Positions 16,914 through 24,743 of a stretch of 64,000 nucleotides of DNA are shown in pieces; position 1 is the stretch's first letter, and each line of letters opens with the position of its first letter. A program made the position numbers and the translations under genes. Source of the stretch: Lentzea atacamensis (lineage in GTDB: Bacteria; Actinomycetota; Actinomycetes; Mycobacteriales; Pseudonocardiaceae); NCBI RefSeq assembly GCF_003269295.1, contig NZ_QLTT01000011.1, positions 248,001-312,000 on the forward strand, written 5' to 3'. Under the pieces are notes generated by a model. The model saw only the letters and a list, made by a program, of their open reading frames with translations, ran no database searches and had not been told where the DNA came from.

Positions 16914-17744
16914 ATGGCAGGGGCCGTCGGGATCGTCTTCGGGTTGTGCGTGCTGTCCTTCACGTTAGGGGCGGCCCTCATGTACGTGGTGCTGAGACGC
17001 CGCGAGGACGCCGGTGCTTCCCCGGCCTCCGCTGCTGCTGACGAGCCGGCTGATCGGGTGCGGGTGGAGAAGCCCGCCGTCGAGCCGGTCGACTACGACT
17101 ACGACTCGCGGCCGATCCACCGCAACCCGGTGGTGGGGTTGCCGCAGCTGGAGCCTGCGCTGGCGGTGCTGGCCGTGCCGGTGGCGGAGGCCGAGCCTGT
17201 CGCGGAGGCTGAGCCCGTCGCGGAGGCTGAGCCTGTCGCGGAGGCTGAGCCTGTTGCGGAGGCCGCGCTAGCCGCGGAGCCTGCGCTGGTTGCGGAACCC
17301 GTGTCGGCTGCGGAACCCGTCGCGGCTGAAGAGCCGGAGCCTGTCGCGGAACTGGAGCCGGTCACGGAGCGAGGGCCGGTCACGGAGCGAGAGCCGGTTG
17401 TGGAACCGGAGCCGGTCGCCCAGGCAGAGCCTGAGGTTGTCGAGGAGCCCGTCGAGGAGCCCGAGATTGTCGGTGCTGACGGATACGATCGGGATGGGGA
17501 CTTCGCGCCCCCCTTGGGGGAAATCGAAGCCCCCGAATCGATCGTAGCGGCGAGCACCGACAGTTCTGAGGCTGTCGAGGAGCCCGAGCCGGAACCCGCG
17601 CCGGAAGCGATCGTCGAAGCCACGTTGCCACCACCCGCCGCACCCCAGCCAATGGAACACATGACGTGGGTGGAGCGCGAAGACTTCCGGCAGCGCTACC
17701 TCCCGACGTTCGAAGAGGTGCGTCGCAATGCGGGCAGCAACTAG
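16914..17744 (+). CDS. Membrane protein with Glu-Pro-Val repeat tail
   Basis: A 276-residue protein. One transmembrane helix (about 5-27) is followed by RRRED, so the long acidic tail is predicted to be cytoplasmic by the positive-inside rule. Residues about 85-225 are low-complexity Ala/Glu/Pro/Val, including perfect AEAEPV repeats. The tail ends in a conserved-looking C-terminus, MTWVEREDFRQRYLPTF. Extended PE/PV-rich tails often act as spacers. With the coiled-coil and OmpA-like genes it makes a three-gene envelope cassette. A TAGGAG ribosome binding site precedes the ATG. I do not recognise a family. Confidence 0.7.
   Translation: MAGAVGIVFGLCVLSFTLGAALMYVVLRRREDAGASPASAAADEPADRVRVEKPAVEPVDYDYDSRPIHRNPVVGLPQLEPALAVLAVPVAEAEPVAEAEPVAEAEPVAEAEPVAEAALAAEPALVAEPVSAAEPVAAEEPEPVAELEPVTERGPVTEREPVVEPEPVAQAEPEVVEEPVEEPEIVGADGYDRDGDFAPPLGEIEAPESIVAASTDSSEAVEEPEPEPAPEAIVEATLPPPAAPQPMEHMTWVEREDFRQRYLPTFEEVRRNAGSN
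17181..17264 (+). repeat. 18-bp coding tandem repeat
   Basis: Four to five near-identical copies of an 18-base unit (GTCGCGGAGGCTGAGCCT) encode VAEAEP. Copy number is likely to vary between strains by slippage without breaking the frame. Confidence 0.8.
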
Positions 17745-17768
17745 CCCGGCGTCCGAAAATCATCGGTT

Positions 17769-17792
17769 CATGTCCGAAACTCGCCGGACATG
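17769..17792. promoter_or_regulatory. Inverted repeat upstream of the PEP-mutase-like gene
   Basis: CATGTCCG and CGGACATG form a perfect 8-base inverted repeat with an 8-base spacer. A TGATAT at 17806-17811 could be the -10, placing the palindrome over the -35 region. This suits an operator; a terminator for the upstream cassette is also possible. A third TGTCCG-like word lies nearby. Confidence 0.45.
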
Positions 17793-17821
17793 TATCGGTG
17801 TCCGCTGATATCACTTCGATC

Positions 17822-18628
17822 ATGACTTCCAGCACCGACCGCACGCAGCTCTTCCACGCCCTTCACCAGCCGGGCCCGCTCACCCTTCCCAACGCCTGGG
17901 ACGTCGCCTCCGCCCTCATCGTCGAAGCCGCCGGCGCCAAGGCCGTCGCCACCACGAGCGCCGGTGTGGCGTGGAGTCTCGGCGCCCCGGACGGCGACGC
18001 GCTGAGCCGCGACCTCGCGATCGACCTCGTCGCGAGGATCGCGAAGGCGGTCAGGGTTCCGGTGACCGCGGACATCGAGTCCGGCTTCGGCAAGAACGCG
18101 GACGAGGTCGGCGAGACCGTGCGGGCCGTCAGCGAGGCGGGCGCGTCCGGCGTCAACATCGAAGACGGGCACGGAGGCTCCGTGCGTGACGCGCAGGAGC
18201 AGAAGGAACGTCTTGCGGCGGCCAGGGAAGCGGCCCCGGAGCTCTACATCAACGCCAGGATCGACGTGTACCTGCGCGGGGTCGGCGACCCGGCGGACCG
18301 CCTGCAGGTCACCCTCGACCGCGCCAGGACGTACCTCGAGGCGGGGGCGAGCGGCATCTTCGTGCCCGGTGTGACCGACCTGGGCATCGTGCGGGAGCTG
18401 GCGAACGGCATCGACGCGCCGCTCAACGTGCTGGCCGGCCCTGGTGCGCCCGCGGTGGGTGAACTGGCGGGCGCGGGCGCGGCCAGGATCAGCGTCGGCA
18501 CCGCGCTTCCGGAGATCGCCTATGCGGCGGCCAGGAAGGTGGCGCTGGAAGTGCTGACGAAGGGCACCTACAGCAGTGCTGAAGGTGGCATCGAATACGG
18601 CGAGCTGAACGCTCTCTTCGGCAACTAG
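17822..18628 (+). CDS. Isocitrate lyase/PEP mutase superfamily protein
   Basis: A 268-residue protein with the PEP mutase/ICL barrel features: TLPNAWDVASALIVEAAGA at the N-terminus, a Mg-binding region at VTADIESGFG, ASGVNIEDG and INARIDVYLRG. This family cleaves or rearranges C-C and C-P bonds of 2-hydroxy/oxo acids (methylisocitrate lyase-like, oxaloacetate hydrolase-like). The ICL signature K-K-C-G-H is absent, so it is not isocitrate lyase and the substrate is unassigned. The stop codon overlaps the end of the 49-residue gene on the other strand. Confidence 0.82.
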   Translation: MTSSTDRTQLFHALHQPGPLTLPNAWDVASALIVEAAGAKAVATTSAGVAWSLGAPDGDALSRDLAIDLVARIAKAVRVPVTADIESGFGKNADEVGETVRAVSEAGASGVNIEDGHGGSVRDAQEQKERLAAAREAAPELYINARIDVYLRGVGDPADRLQVTLDRARTYLEAGASGIFVPGVTDLGIVRELANGIDAPLNVLAGPGAPAVGELAGAGAARISVGTALPEIAYAAARKVALEVLTKGTYSSAEGGIEYGELNALFGN

Positions 18629-18774
18629 TGCTTCTTGCCGCGGAACTTGCGCAGCAGCTGTTCGGCCTGCGCGCGCTTGCGCGGGTCGTTGGCCACCTGG
18701 CGTGCCTTGGTCTTCAGTCGCTGGCCCTGCGGACTGCGCAGGAACCTGGTGATCTTGTCCATGAACGAGGCCAT
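18625..18774 (-). CDS. Small basic protein, 49 residues
   Basis: The ATG at 18774 is preceded by GGAGG. The frame encodes a helical, strongly basic protein starting MASFMDKITRFLRSPQGQR and ending LLRKFRGKKH. It follows degV copy 2 on the same strand by 64 bases, with a weak hairpin (18788-18812) between, so it may be cotranscribed. Its stop overlaps the convergent PEP-mutase-like gene by 3 bases. I do not recognise a function. The charge and amphipathic pattern would suit nucleic-acid or membrane-surface binding. Confidence 0.65.
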   Translation of the reverse strand: MASFMDKITRFLRSPQGQRLKTKARQVANDPRKRAQAEQLLRKFRGKKH

Positions 18775-18838
18775 CGGTCCTCCCGGGGTCCGTTACGTCC
18801 AGTTCAACGGACGGAACAGCACTCCGAGTTCCCGATGA

Positions 18839-19681
18839 TCAGACCGGCGAAACTGTGATGCCCAGCGCACCGGGGCCCACGTGGGCGCCGATCGCCGAGC
18901 TGACCTGCGTCAACATGAACTGGCGGACGTTGGGCACGCCGCGACGGAGCTTGCGCAGCAGCCGGGAGGCCTTCTCCTCGGCGTCGAAGTGCTCGACCGC
19001 CACGTCCACGGTCTCGGTGCCCGCGCGCTTGATCGCGATGTCCAGCATCCGGTTGAGCGCGCGGTCGGCGCCCATCACGCGGTCCAGCGGCGTGATCTGG
19101 CCGTCGGCCATGGTCAGCAGCGGCTTCATCGACAGCGCGGAGCCGACCAGTGCGGCGGCGGCACCGATGCGGCCGCCGCGGCGCAGGTACTCGAGCGTGT
19201 CCACGTAGATCAGCTCGGTGGACCTGTCGAACCGGCGCTGGGCGGTCGTGAGCACTCTCTCCGCGCTGCCACCCGCTTCCGCGATCTTCGCGGCGGCCTG
19301 GACGGCGTAGCCGATGCTCATCCCGCAGGTGTGGGTGTCGACGACGTGCACGGGCACGCGCACCTGGGCGGCCGCGGTGCGGGCGGCCTCGACGGTCGCG
19401 GACTGGCGGCTCGACACGTGCACGGACACGATCGAGCGCACGCCCTGCGCGGCCAGTTCGTTGTACGTCCAGAAGAACGCACCGGGGTCGGGCGGGATCG
19501 TGGCCACCGGCACGTTCGAACGCATGGCCGAAACCAGCTCGGGGACCGGGATGCGGGACTCGTCATCGGTGTGGTCGCCGATCCGCACCTGGATCTGGAC
19601 GACCTCGATCCCGAGTTGATCAGTCATCTGCGCCGGGAGGCAGGCCGTGGAATCGGTCACAACTGCTACTCGCCGGTACAT
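18839..19681 (-). CDS. DegV family fatty-acid-binding protein (copy 2)
   Basis: A 280-residue protein from the ATG at 19681 (MYRRVAVVTDSTACLPAQM). Features: VATIPPDPGAFFWTYNEL, IVSVHVSSRQSATVEAA, VDTHTCGMSIGYAV, YVDTLEYLRRGGR, LSMKPLLTM and the C-terminal VSSAIGAHVGPGALG. It is paralogous to copy 1 with the same length and block order but different lipid-pocket residues (PVATIPPDPG versus PITTQPPAPD), so acyl-chain preference may differ. A TAAACT 8 bases before the ATG suggests a leaderless transcript. It is divergent from etfBA. Confidence 0.88.
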   Translation of the reverse strand: MYRRVAVVTDSTACLPAQMTDQLGIEVVQIQVRIGDHTDDESRIPVPELVSAMRSNVPVATIPPDPGAFFWTYNELAAQGVRSIVSVHVSSRQSATVEAARTAAAQVRVPVHVVDTHTCGMSIGYAVQAAAKIAEAGGSAERVLTTAQRRFDRSTELIYVDTLEYLRRGGRIGAAAALVGSALSMKPLLTMADGQITPLDRVMGADRALNRMLDIAIKRAGTETVDVAVEHFDAEEKASRLLRKLRRGVPNVRQFMLTQVSSAIGAHVGPGALGITVSPV

Positions 19682-19689
19682 GTCCGCGC

Positions 19690-19695
19690 AGTTTA
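19690..19695 (-). promoter_or_regulatory. Candidate -10 for leaderless degV copy 2
   Basis: On the minus strand TAAACT lies 8 bases before the ATG at 19681 with no Shine-Dalgarno between. This spacing puts the transcript start at the initiation codon. Confidence 0.45.
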
Positions 19696-19773
19696 GTCGC
19701 CCGAATGGGTTAGGTCTCAAAAGGTGGCGTTAACGGGTGATAACCGTCACGCTTGCGGGGTGCTTGCTGCCGT

Positions 19774-19801
19774 TTGCAGGGGTGCTACTGGCGGGTAACA
19801 T
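19774..19801 (+). promoter_or_regulatory. Candidate etfBA promoter
   Basis: TTGCAG (19774-19779), 16 bases, then TAACAT (19796-19801) matches a sigma-A-type promoter. The leader would be about 85-90 bases before the etfB ATG, which has an AGGAGG-rich ribosome binding site. Confidence 0.45.
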
Positions 19802-19896
19802 CCGGGTGATGGCAGGGTCGTGAACACCCGGCGGCGCAGTCCTACAGTCCTCTGCGTAAGCGTCGCCGCCCGTCCGCAGGAGGTCGAAGAGGACCT

Positions 19897-20679
19897 ATGA
19901 ACATTGTTGTCCTGGTCAAGCAGGTGCCTGACACCTGGTCCGAGCGCAAGCTCACCGACGCCGACCACACCCTTGACCGCGAATCCGCGGATGCCGTGCT
20001 CGACGAGATCAACGAGCGCGCCGTCGAAGAGGCGCTGCAGCTGCAGGAAGCGCACGGCGGTGAGGTCACCGTCATCGCGATGGGCCCCGACCGCGCCACC
20101 GACGCCATCCGCAAGGCGCTGTCCATGGGTGCCGACAAGGCGATCCATGTGAGCGACGAGGCGCTGCACGGCTCGGATTCGCTGGCCACGGCGAAGGTCC
20201 TCGCGAAGGCGATCGGCACGGTCGAGAACGTCGACCTGGTCATCGCCGGCAACGAGGCGACCGACGGCCGCGCGGGCGCTGTCCCGGCCATGGTCGCCGA
20301 GCTGCTCGGCCTGCCGCAGGTCACCCAGCTGCGCAAGGTCACCGTCGAGGGCACGACGATCAAGGGCGAGCGCGAGACCGACGAGGGCGTCGCGTTCCTC
20401 GAGGCGTCGCTCCCGGCCGTCGTCAGCGTGACCGAGAAGATCAACGAGCCGCGTTACCCGTCCTTCAAGGGCATCATGGCCGCGAAGAAGAAGCCCGTCT
20501 CCACGGTCACCGTGGCGGACCTGGGCGTCGACGCGTCCGAGGTCGGCCTGTCCGGTGCGTGGACCCAGGTGCTTGAGGCGGCCCCGAAGCCGCCGCGCAG
20601 CGCGGGTCAGCGCGTCGAGGACGGTGGCGACGGCGGCGCGAAGATCGCCGAGTTCCTCGTCGGCCAGAAGCTCATCTGA
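19897..20679 (+). CDS. etfB: Electron transfer flavoprotein, beta subunit
   Basis: A 260-residue protein: MNIVVLVKQVPDT, the classic ETF-beta start; DEINERAVEEALQL; VIAMGPDRATDAIRKALSMGAD; LVIAGNEATDGRAGAVPAM; and SLPAVVSVTEKINEPRYPS. It pairs with EtfA to carry electrons from acyl-CoA and other flavin dehydrogenases to the respiratory chain, binding AMP in this subunit. It matches mycobacterial FixA (Rv3029c). etfA begins 22 bases downstream with its own ribosome binding site. Neighbouring DegV and acyltransferase genes point to a lipid-metabolism neighbourhood. Confidence 0.96.
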   Translation: MNIVVLVKQVPDTWSERKLTDADHTLDRESADAVLDEINERAVEEALQLQEAHGGEVTVIAMGPDRATDAIRKALSMGADKAIHVSDEALHGSDSLATAKVLAKAIGTVENVDLVIAGNEATDGRAGAVPAMVAELLGLPQVTQLRKVTVEGTTIKGERETDEGVAFLEASLPAVVSVTEKINEPRYPSFKGIMAAKKKPVSTVTVADLGVDASEVGLSGAWTQVLEAAPKPPRSAGQRVEDGGDGGAKIAEFLVGQKLI

Positions 20680-20701
20680 GAAGGATTGGGAGGGAAGAAG
20701 A

Positions 20702-21655
20702 ATGTCTGAAGTCCTGGTCCTGGTCGACCACGTCGACGGCGAGGTCAAGAAGGTCAGCTACGAGCTGCTGACGGCCGCGCGTCGTCTCGGCACGCCGGCC
20801 GCCGTGGTCGTGGGCGCGCCCGGCACCGCGTCGAAGATCCGCGAGTCGCTCGGCCGCTACGGCGCCGCGAAGGTCTACGCCGTCGAGTCCGACGACGCCG
20901 TCAGCTTCCTGGTGACGCCGAAGGTCGACGCCCTGGCCGCCCTCGCCCCGAACGCGTCCGCGGTGCTCGTCTCCGCGACCGTCGAGGGCAAGGAGGTCGC
21001 TGGCCGTCTCGCCGTGCGCATCGACTCCGGCTGGCTGGTCGACGTCGTGGACGTCGAGGCCGACGGCACCGGTGTGCAGTCCATCTTCGGTGGCGCGTTC
21101 GTCGTCAAGGCGAAGGTCAGCAAGGGCACCCCGATCATCAGCGTCCGCCCCGGCGGCGTCGAGGCCGAGGAGTCGGCCGCGGACGCCGTGCTGGACGAGT
21201 CGGTCTCCATCTCCGTGGACACCGCGAAGGCCGCCCGCGTGACCTCGCGCGAGGCCGTCGTCGGTGGCGACCGCCCGGAGCTCACCGAGGCCTCGGTCGT
21301 CGTCTCCGGTGGCCGTGGCGTCGGCTCGGCGGAGAAGTTCTCCGTCGTCGAGGAGCTGGCCGACTCGCTCGGTGCCGCCGTCGGTGCCTCGCGCGCCGCG
21401 GTCGACTCCGGCTACTACCCGCACCAGTTCCAGGTCGGCCAGACCGGTAAGACGGTCTCGCCGCAGCTGTACGTGGCGCTGGGCATCTCCGGTGCCATCC
21501 AGCACCGTGCGGGCATGCAGACCTCGAAGACGATCGTCGCGGTCAACAAGGACCCCGAGGCCCCGATCTTCGAGATCGCCGACTTCGGTGTCGTGGGCGA
21601 CCTGTTCAACGTCGCGCCGCAGCTGACAGAAGAGGTCAAGAAGCGCAAGGGCTGA
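20702..21655 (+). CDS. etfA: Electron transfer flavoprotein, alpha subunit
   Basis: A 317-residue protein. The N-terminal ETF domain (MSEVLVLVDHVDGEVKKVS, SYELLTAARRLG) is followed by the FAD-binding domain with SGGRGVGSAEKF, GASRAAVDSGYYPHQFQVG, GKTVSPQLYVALGISGA, QHRAGMQTSKTIVAVNKD and PIFEIADFGVVGDL. FAD sits in this subunit. The ATG at 20702 follows a GGGAGGG ribosome binding site; earlier in-frame codons overlap etfB and are not used. It matches FixB (Rv3028c). The transcript ends at the hairpin at 21671-21700. Confidence 0.96.
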   Translation: MSEVLVLVDHVDGEVKKVSYELLTAARRLGTPAAVVVGAPGTASKIRESLGRYGAAKVYAVESDDAVSFLVTPKVDALAALAPNASAVLVSATVEGKEVAGRLAVRIDSGWLVDVVDVEADGTGVQSIFGGAFVVKAKVSKGTPIISVRPGGVEAEESAADAVLDESVSISVDTAKAARVTSREAVVGGDRPELTEASVVVSGGRGVGSAEKFSVVEELADSLGAAVGASRAAVDSGYYPHQFQVGQTGKTVSPQLYVALGISGAIQHRAGMQTSKTIVAVNKDPEAPIFEIADFGVVGDLFNVAPQLTEEVKKRKG

Positions 21656-21670
21656 GCACTGCCGCTCGAT

Positions 21671-21700
21671 GGGCCGTCCCGTTCATTCACGGGGCGGCCC
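21671..21700 (+). terminator. etfBA terminator hairpin
   Basis: GGGCCGTCCCGT and ACGGGGCGGCCC pair over 12 bp with one G-U, loop TCATTC, 16 bases after the etfA stop. There is no strong U-run after it. Confidence 0.7.
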
Positions 21701-21800
21701 GTTCGCGTTAACGGGACCACCGGTGGTTAACCCGACTGCCACTGACCGGTCATCGTTCCGACCTGCTGTCATTCGCCGACACGGCTTCACCCTGGTTCGC

Positions 21801-22574
21801 ATGACGCAGCCGGAACTGCTTGTCAGCACCCCTGTCCAGCAGGACGGGAACGCTCCTCGCTACTCCCTCCTCGTCGCCCGCGACAGCGCCGAGGTCGTCG
21901 CCGCGCAGAGACTGCGCCACGAGGTGTTCGCCGGCGAGATGGGGGCGACGCTGCACACCAGCGTGCCCGGTCACGACGTCGACGAGTTCGATGAGCACTG
22001 CGACCACCTCGTCGTCCGCGACGACCGCACCGGCGAGATCGTCGGCGGTTACCGCATGCTGCCGCCCGAGCGCGCGAAGGAAGCCGGCCGGCTCTACAGC
22101 GACGGCGAGTTCGACCTCGCCAACCTGAAGGACATCCGGCACACCACGGTCGAGACCGGGCGCTCCTGCGTGCACCCCGATCACCGCAACGGCGCCGTCG
22201 TCAGCCTCGTGTGGGCGGGCATCGCGCGGTACATGCTGCTGAGCGGGCACAAGTGGCTCGTCGGGTGCGCGTCCATCCCGCTGCAGGACGGCGGCAGCTT
22301 TGCCGCCGGGGTGTGGGACACCGTGCACGCCAAGCACTACGCGCCAGAGCAGTACCGCGTCACGCCGCACAACCCGTGGGACGTCGACCGGATCGCGCGG
22401 CCTGGCAAGACCGCGCTGCCGCCGCTGCTGAAGGGCTATCTGCGCCTCGGTGCGTGGGTCTGCGGCCGGCCCGCGCTCGACGCCGACTTCGGGGTCGCGG
22501 ACCTCTTCATCCTGCTCGGCATGGACCACGTGGACCAGCGCTACCTCAAGTTCTTCCTGGGGGAGACGGCATGA
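21801..22574 (+). CDS. OlsB-like N-acyltransferase (GNAT fold), Rv3027c-like
   Basis: A 257-residue protein with the hemolysin/ornithine-acyl-ACP acyltransferase pattern: RLRHEVFAGEMGA, VDEFDEHCDHLVVRDDRTG, VGGYRMLPPERA, TTVETGRSCVHPDHRNG, and a C-terminal LKGYLRLGAWVCGRPALD. Such enzymes transfer an acyl chain from ACP onto an amino acid or related amine to make aminolipids. It is translationally coupled (ATGA) to the plsC-like gene, which in OlsB/OlsA pairs adds the second acyl chain. Product identity is inferred; no aminolipid is shown. Confidence 0.82.
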   Translation: MTQPELLVSTPVQQDGNAPRYSLLVARDSAEVVAAQRLRHEVFAGEMGATLHTSVPGHDVDEFDEHCDHLVVRDDRTGEIVGGYRMLPPERAKEAGRLYSDGEFDLANLKDIRHTTVETGRSCVHPDHRNGAVVSLVWAGIARYMLLSGHKWLVGCASIPLQDGGSFAAGVWDTVHAKHYAPEQYRVTPHNPWDVDRIARPGKTALPPLLKGYLRLGAWVCGRPALDADFGVADLFILLGMDHVDQRYLKFFLGETA

Positions 22575-23443
22575 GTCACGCCTGGATGCCCACGTCGCCC
22601 TGCGGTGACGGCTGCGTCAGCACGTCTGCGCACCACGTCAGCCCGATCAGACAGGCCTGGCGTGCTTTCACCGCTGTCACCGCGATCCTGTGCGGCGCGG
22701 CGATCGCGATCGCGCTCCTGCTGCCGCGCAAGCAGCGGGAGAGCGCGATTCGCCTGTGGTTCCACGCCGTCCTGCGCGCGTTCGGCGTCAAGCTCCAGGT
22801 CCACGGCGCCAGGAAGTTCCAAGCCATGCCGGAACGCGGCGTGCTCGTGGCGAGCAACCACGTGTCCTGGCTGGACGAGCTCGCGATCGACTCGGTGCAG
22901 CCGATCCGGATCGTGGCCAAGAAGGACCTCAAGAGCTGGCCGGTCCTCGGCAGGCTCATCACGGCGGCGGGCACCGTCTACCTGGACCGCGAGAAGCTCC
23001 GCGAGCTGCCCAAGGCGGTCGAGGAGCTGGCGACCACCCTGCGCAACGGCAGCGCCGTCGGCATCCACGCCGAGGGCACGACGTGGTGCGGGCTCGCGTC
23101 CGGGCGCTACAAGCCCGCGCTGTTCCAGGCCGCGCTCGACGCCGGTGTGCCGGTGCGGCCGATCGTGCTGCGCTACCGGATCGGCGATCACCTGACGACG
23201 CAGCCGGCGTTCGTGGGCAGCGACACGCTGATCGACTCCATCCGGCGCGTGCTCAGGATGAAAGGCCTGGTCGTCGAGGTCCACGTGCTCGACGAGATCG
23301 CTCCCGGCCGCGCGGCGAACCGCAGGGAGCTCGCGAAACTTGCCGAGGAACAAGCAAACCGCTTGACCTCGACCGAACTGGAGATAGCACCATCAACGGG
23401 TGACTCTCACCGCGCCCGCACCGTCTCGCCTCTGGTCGCCTGA
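22571..23443 (+). CDS. 1-acyl-glycerol-3-phosphate O-acyltransferase family (PlsC/OlsA-like), Rv3026c-like
   Basis: A 290-residue protein. A membrane helix at about residues 32-52 precedes the LPLAT domain with the catalytic ASNHVSWLDEL (H-x4-D), the GRLITAAGTVYLDREK block and GIHAEGTTWCG, corresponding to the usual P-E-G-T motif III but with Ala before Glu. Motif IV is near VPVRPIVLRY. It acts at the inner membrane face using acyl-ACP or acyl-CoA. The start overlaps the previous stop, and the last 44 bases overlap the MFS gene. Confidence 0.87.
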   Translation: MSHAWMPTSPCGDGCVSTSAHHVSPIRQAWRAFTAVTAILCGAAIAIALLLPRKQRESAIRLWFHAVLRAFGVKLQVHGARKFQAMPERGVLVASNHVSWLDELAIDSVQPIRIVAKKDLKSWPVLGRLITAAGTVYLDREKLRELPKAVEELATTLRNGSAVGIHAEGTTWCGLASGRYKPALFQAALDAGVPVRPIVLRYRIGDHLTTQPAFVGSDTLIDSIRRVLRMKGLVVEVHVLDEIAPGRAANRRELAKLAEEQANRLTSTELEIAPSTGDSHRARTVSPLVA

Positions 23444-24743
23444 CCGCCGCTGGCCCACGACGGGCATCCTCCTGCTGGTCACGCTCGTCGCCTTCGAGGT
23501 GATGGGCGTCGGCACGGCGATGCCCACCATGGTCCGCGAACTCGAGGGCGAAGCGCTGTACGCGTGGCCGTTCCTGGCGAACCTCGCGGCGAGCGTCATC
23601 GCGACGGTCTTCTCCGGGCGGCTCTCCGACCGGCGCGGACCGAAGCCCTCGGTGCTGATCGGCGTCAGCCTCTTCCTGGCCGGACTCGTCGTCGCGGGCG
23701 TCGCCGAGACCATGACCGTGCTGCTCGTCGGGCGCGTGCTGCAGGGCTTCGGCGTGGGCTTCCTGATCGTCGCGATCTACGTGCTGATCGCGCTCGCTTA
23801 TCCCGAGAGCGACCGGCCCGCGGTGTTCGGCGCGCTGTCTGCGGCCTGGGTGGTGCCGTCACTGGTGGGTCCGGCGGTGGCGGGCTGGGCGACCGAGCAC
23901 CTGAGCTGGCGGCTGGTCTTCCTCGCGATCATCCCGCTCGTGTTGATCGGCAGCGTGCTGCTCGTTCCGGTGCTCAAGGGCCTGCCTCCGCACGACGCGG
24001 CGCCGCCGCAGCGCAAGTACCTGCCGCTCGCCGCGGTGGCGGTCGGTGTCGGTGTGGCGAGCCTGAGCTGGGCGTTGCAGCACCGCACGTGGTGGCTGCT
24101 CGCGGTGGCGTTGCTGCTGCTGGCGCCCGCACTGCGCATCCTGCTGCCGAAGGGCACCCTGCTCGCCCGGCGCGGTCTGCCCGTCACGATCCTCGCGCGC
24201 GGCCTGCTGGCCGGCACGTTCTTCGCGGTCGAGGGCTTCATCCCGCTCACGCTGACCGTCGTGCACGGCTACTCGCCCCTGGAGGCGGGCATCCCGCTGA
24301 CGCTGAGCGCGCTCGGCTGGGCCAGCGCGTCGATGTGGGCGTCGCGGCACCCGGAGATCCAGCGCTACACGCTGGTGCGGGTCGGCTTCCTGTTCACCGC
24401 GACGGGCATGGCGGCCGTGACGCTCATCGCACCGTCGTGGGGCCCTGCCTGGCTGACGCCGGTCCTGTGGGCCCTCGCGGGCGCGGGCATGGGCATGGCG
24501 ACCTCCAGCGTCGGCGTGCTGATGATGGCGGCGTCTCCCGAGGAGGACCGCGGTTTCAACTCCGCCGCACTGCAGATCTCGGACATGCTCTTCGCGGCGA
24601 CCATGATCGGCATCGGCGGTGTGCTGGTGGTGGCGACCGCGCCGACCGCGGGCGTGGTGGTGCTGAACCTGTCGATGGCGGCGTTGGCCGTGGTGGGAGC
24701 GATTCTGACCGGGCCCCGCATGCGGGCTACCCTTGAGCCCTGA
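23400..24743 (+). CDS. Major facilitator superfamily transporter
   Basis: A 447-residue protein with about 12-14 hydrophobic helices. The motif A variant GRLSDRRGPKPS lies in loop 2-3 and motif C-like WVVPSLVGPAVAG in helix 5, which is characteristic of drug:H+ antiporters. Low-complexity loops contain few charges. The substrate is unknown. The GTG start at 23400 overlaps the plsC-like gene by 44 bases. A start nearer the first helix is possible, but the N-terminal codons fit the gene. It is immediately followed by the desulfurase gene (one-base overlap). Confidence 0.85.
   Translation: MTLTAPAPSRLWSPDRRWPTTGILLLVTLVAFEVMGVGTAMPTMVRELEGEALYAWPFLANLAASVIATVFSGRLSDRRGPKPSVLIGVSLFLAGLVVAGVAETMTVLLVGRVLQGFGVGFLIVAIYVLIALAYPESDRPAVFGALSAAWVVPSLVGPAVAGWATEHLSWRLVFLAIIPLVLIGSVLLVPVLKGLPPHDAAPPQRKYLPLAAVAVGVGVASLSWALQHRTWWLLAVALLLLAPALRILLPKGTLLARRGLPVTILARGLLAGTFFAVEGFIPLTLTVVHGYSPLEAGIPLTLSALGWASASMWASRHPEIQRYTLVRVGFLFTATGMAAVTLIAPSWGPAWLTPVLWALAGAGMGMATSSVGVLMMAASPEEDRGFNSAALQISDMLFAATMIGIGGVLVVATAPTAGVVVLNLSMAALAVVGAILTGPRMRATLEP
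24728..24733 (+). promoter_or_regulatory. Candidate internal -10 before the desulfurase gene
   Basis: TACCCT ends 9 bases before the ATG at 24743, inside the MFS gene end. It could give a leaderless desulfurase-mnmA transcript in addition to read-through. Confidence 0.3.

Noticed and set aside
17181..17264. CRISPR-like repeat array
   Set aside because: The units are contiguous 18-mers without spacers and lie inside a coding frame.
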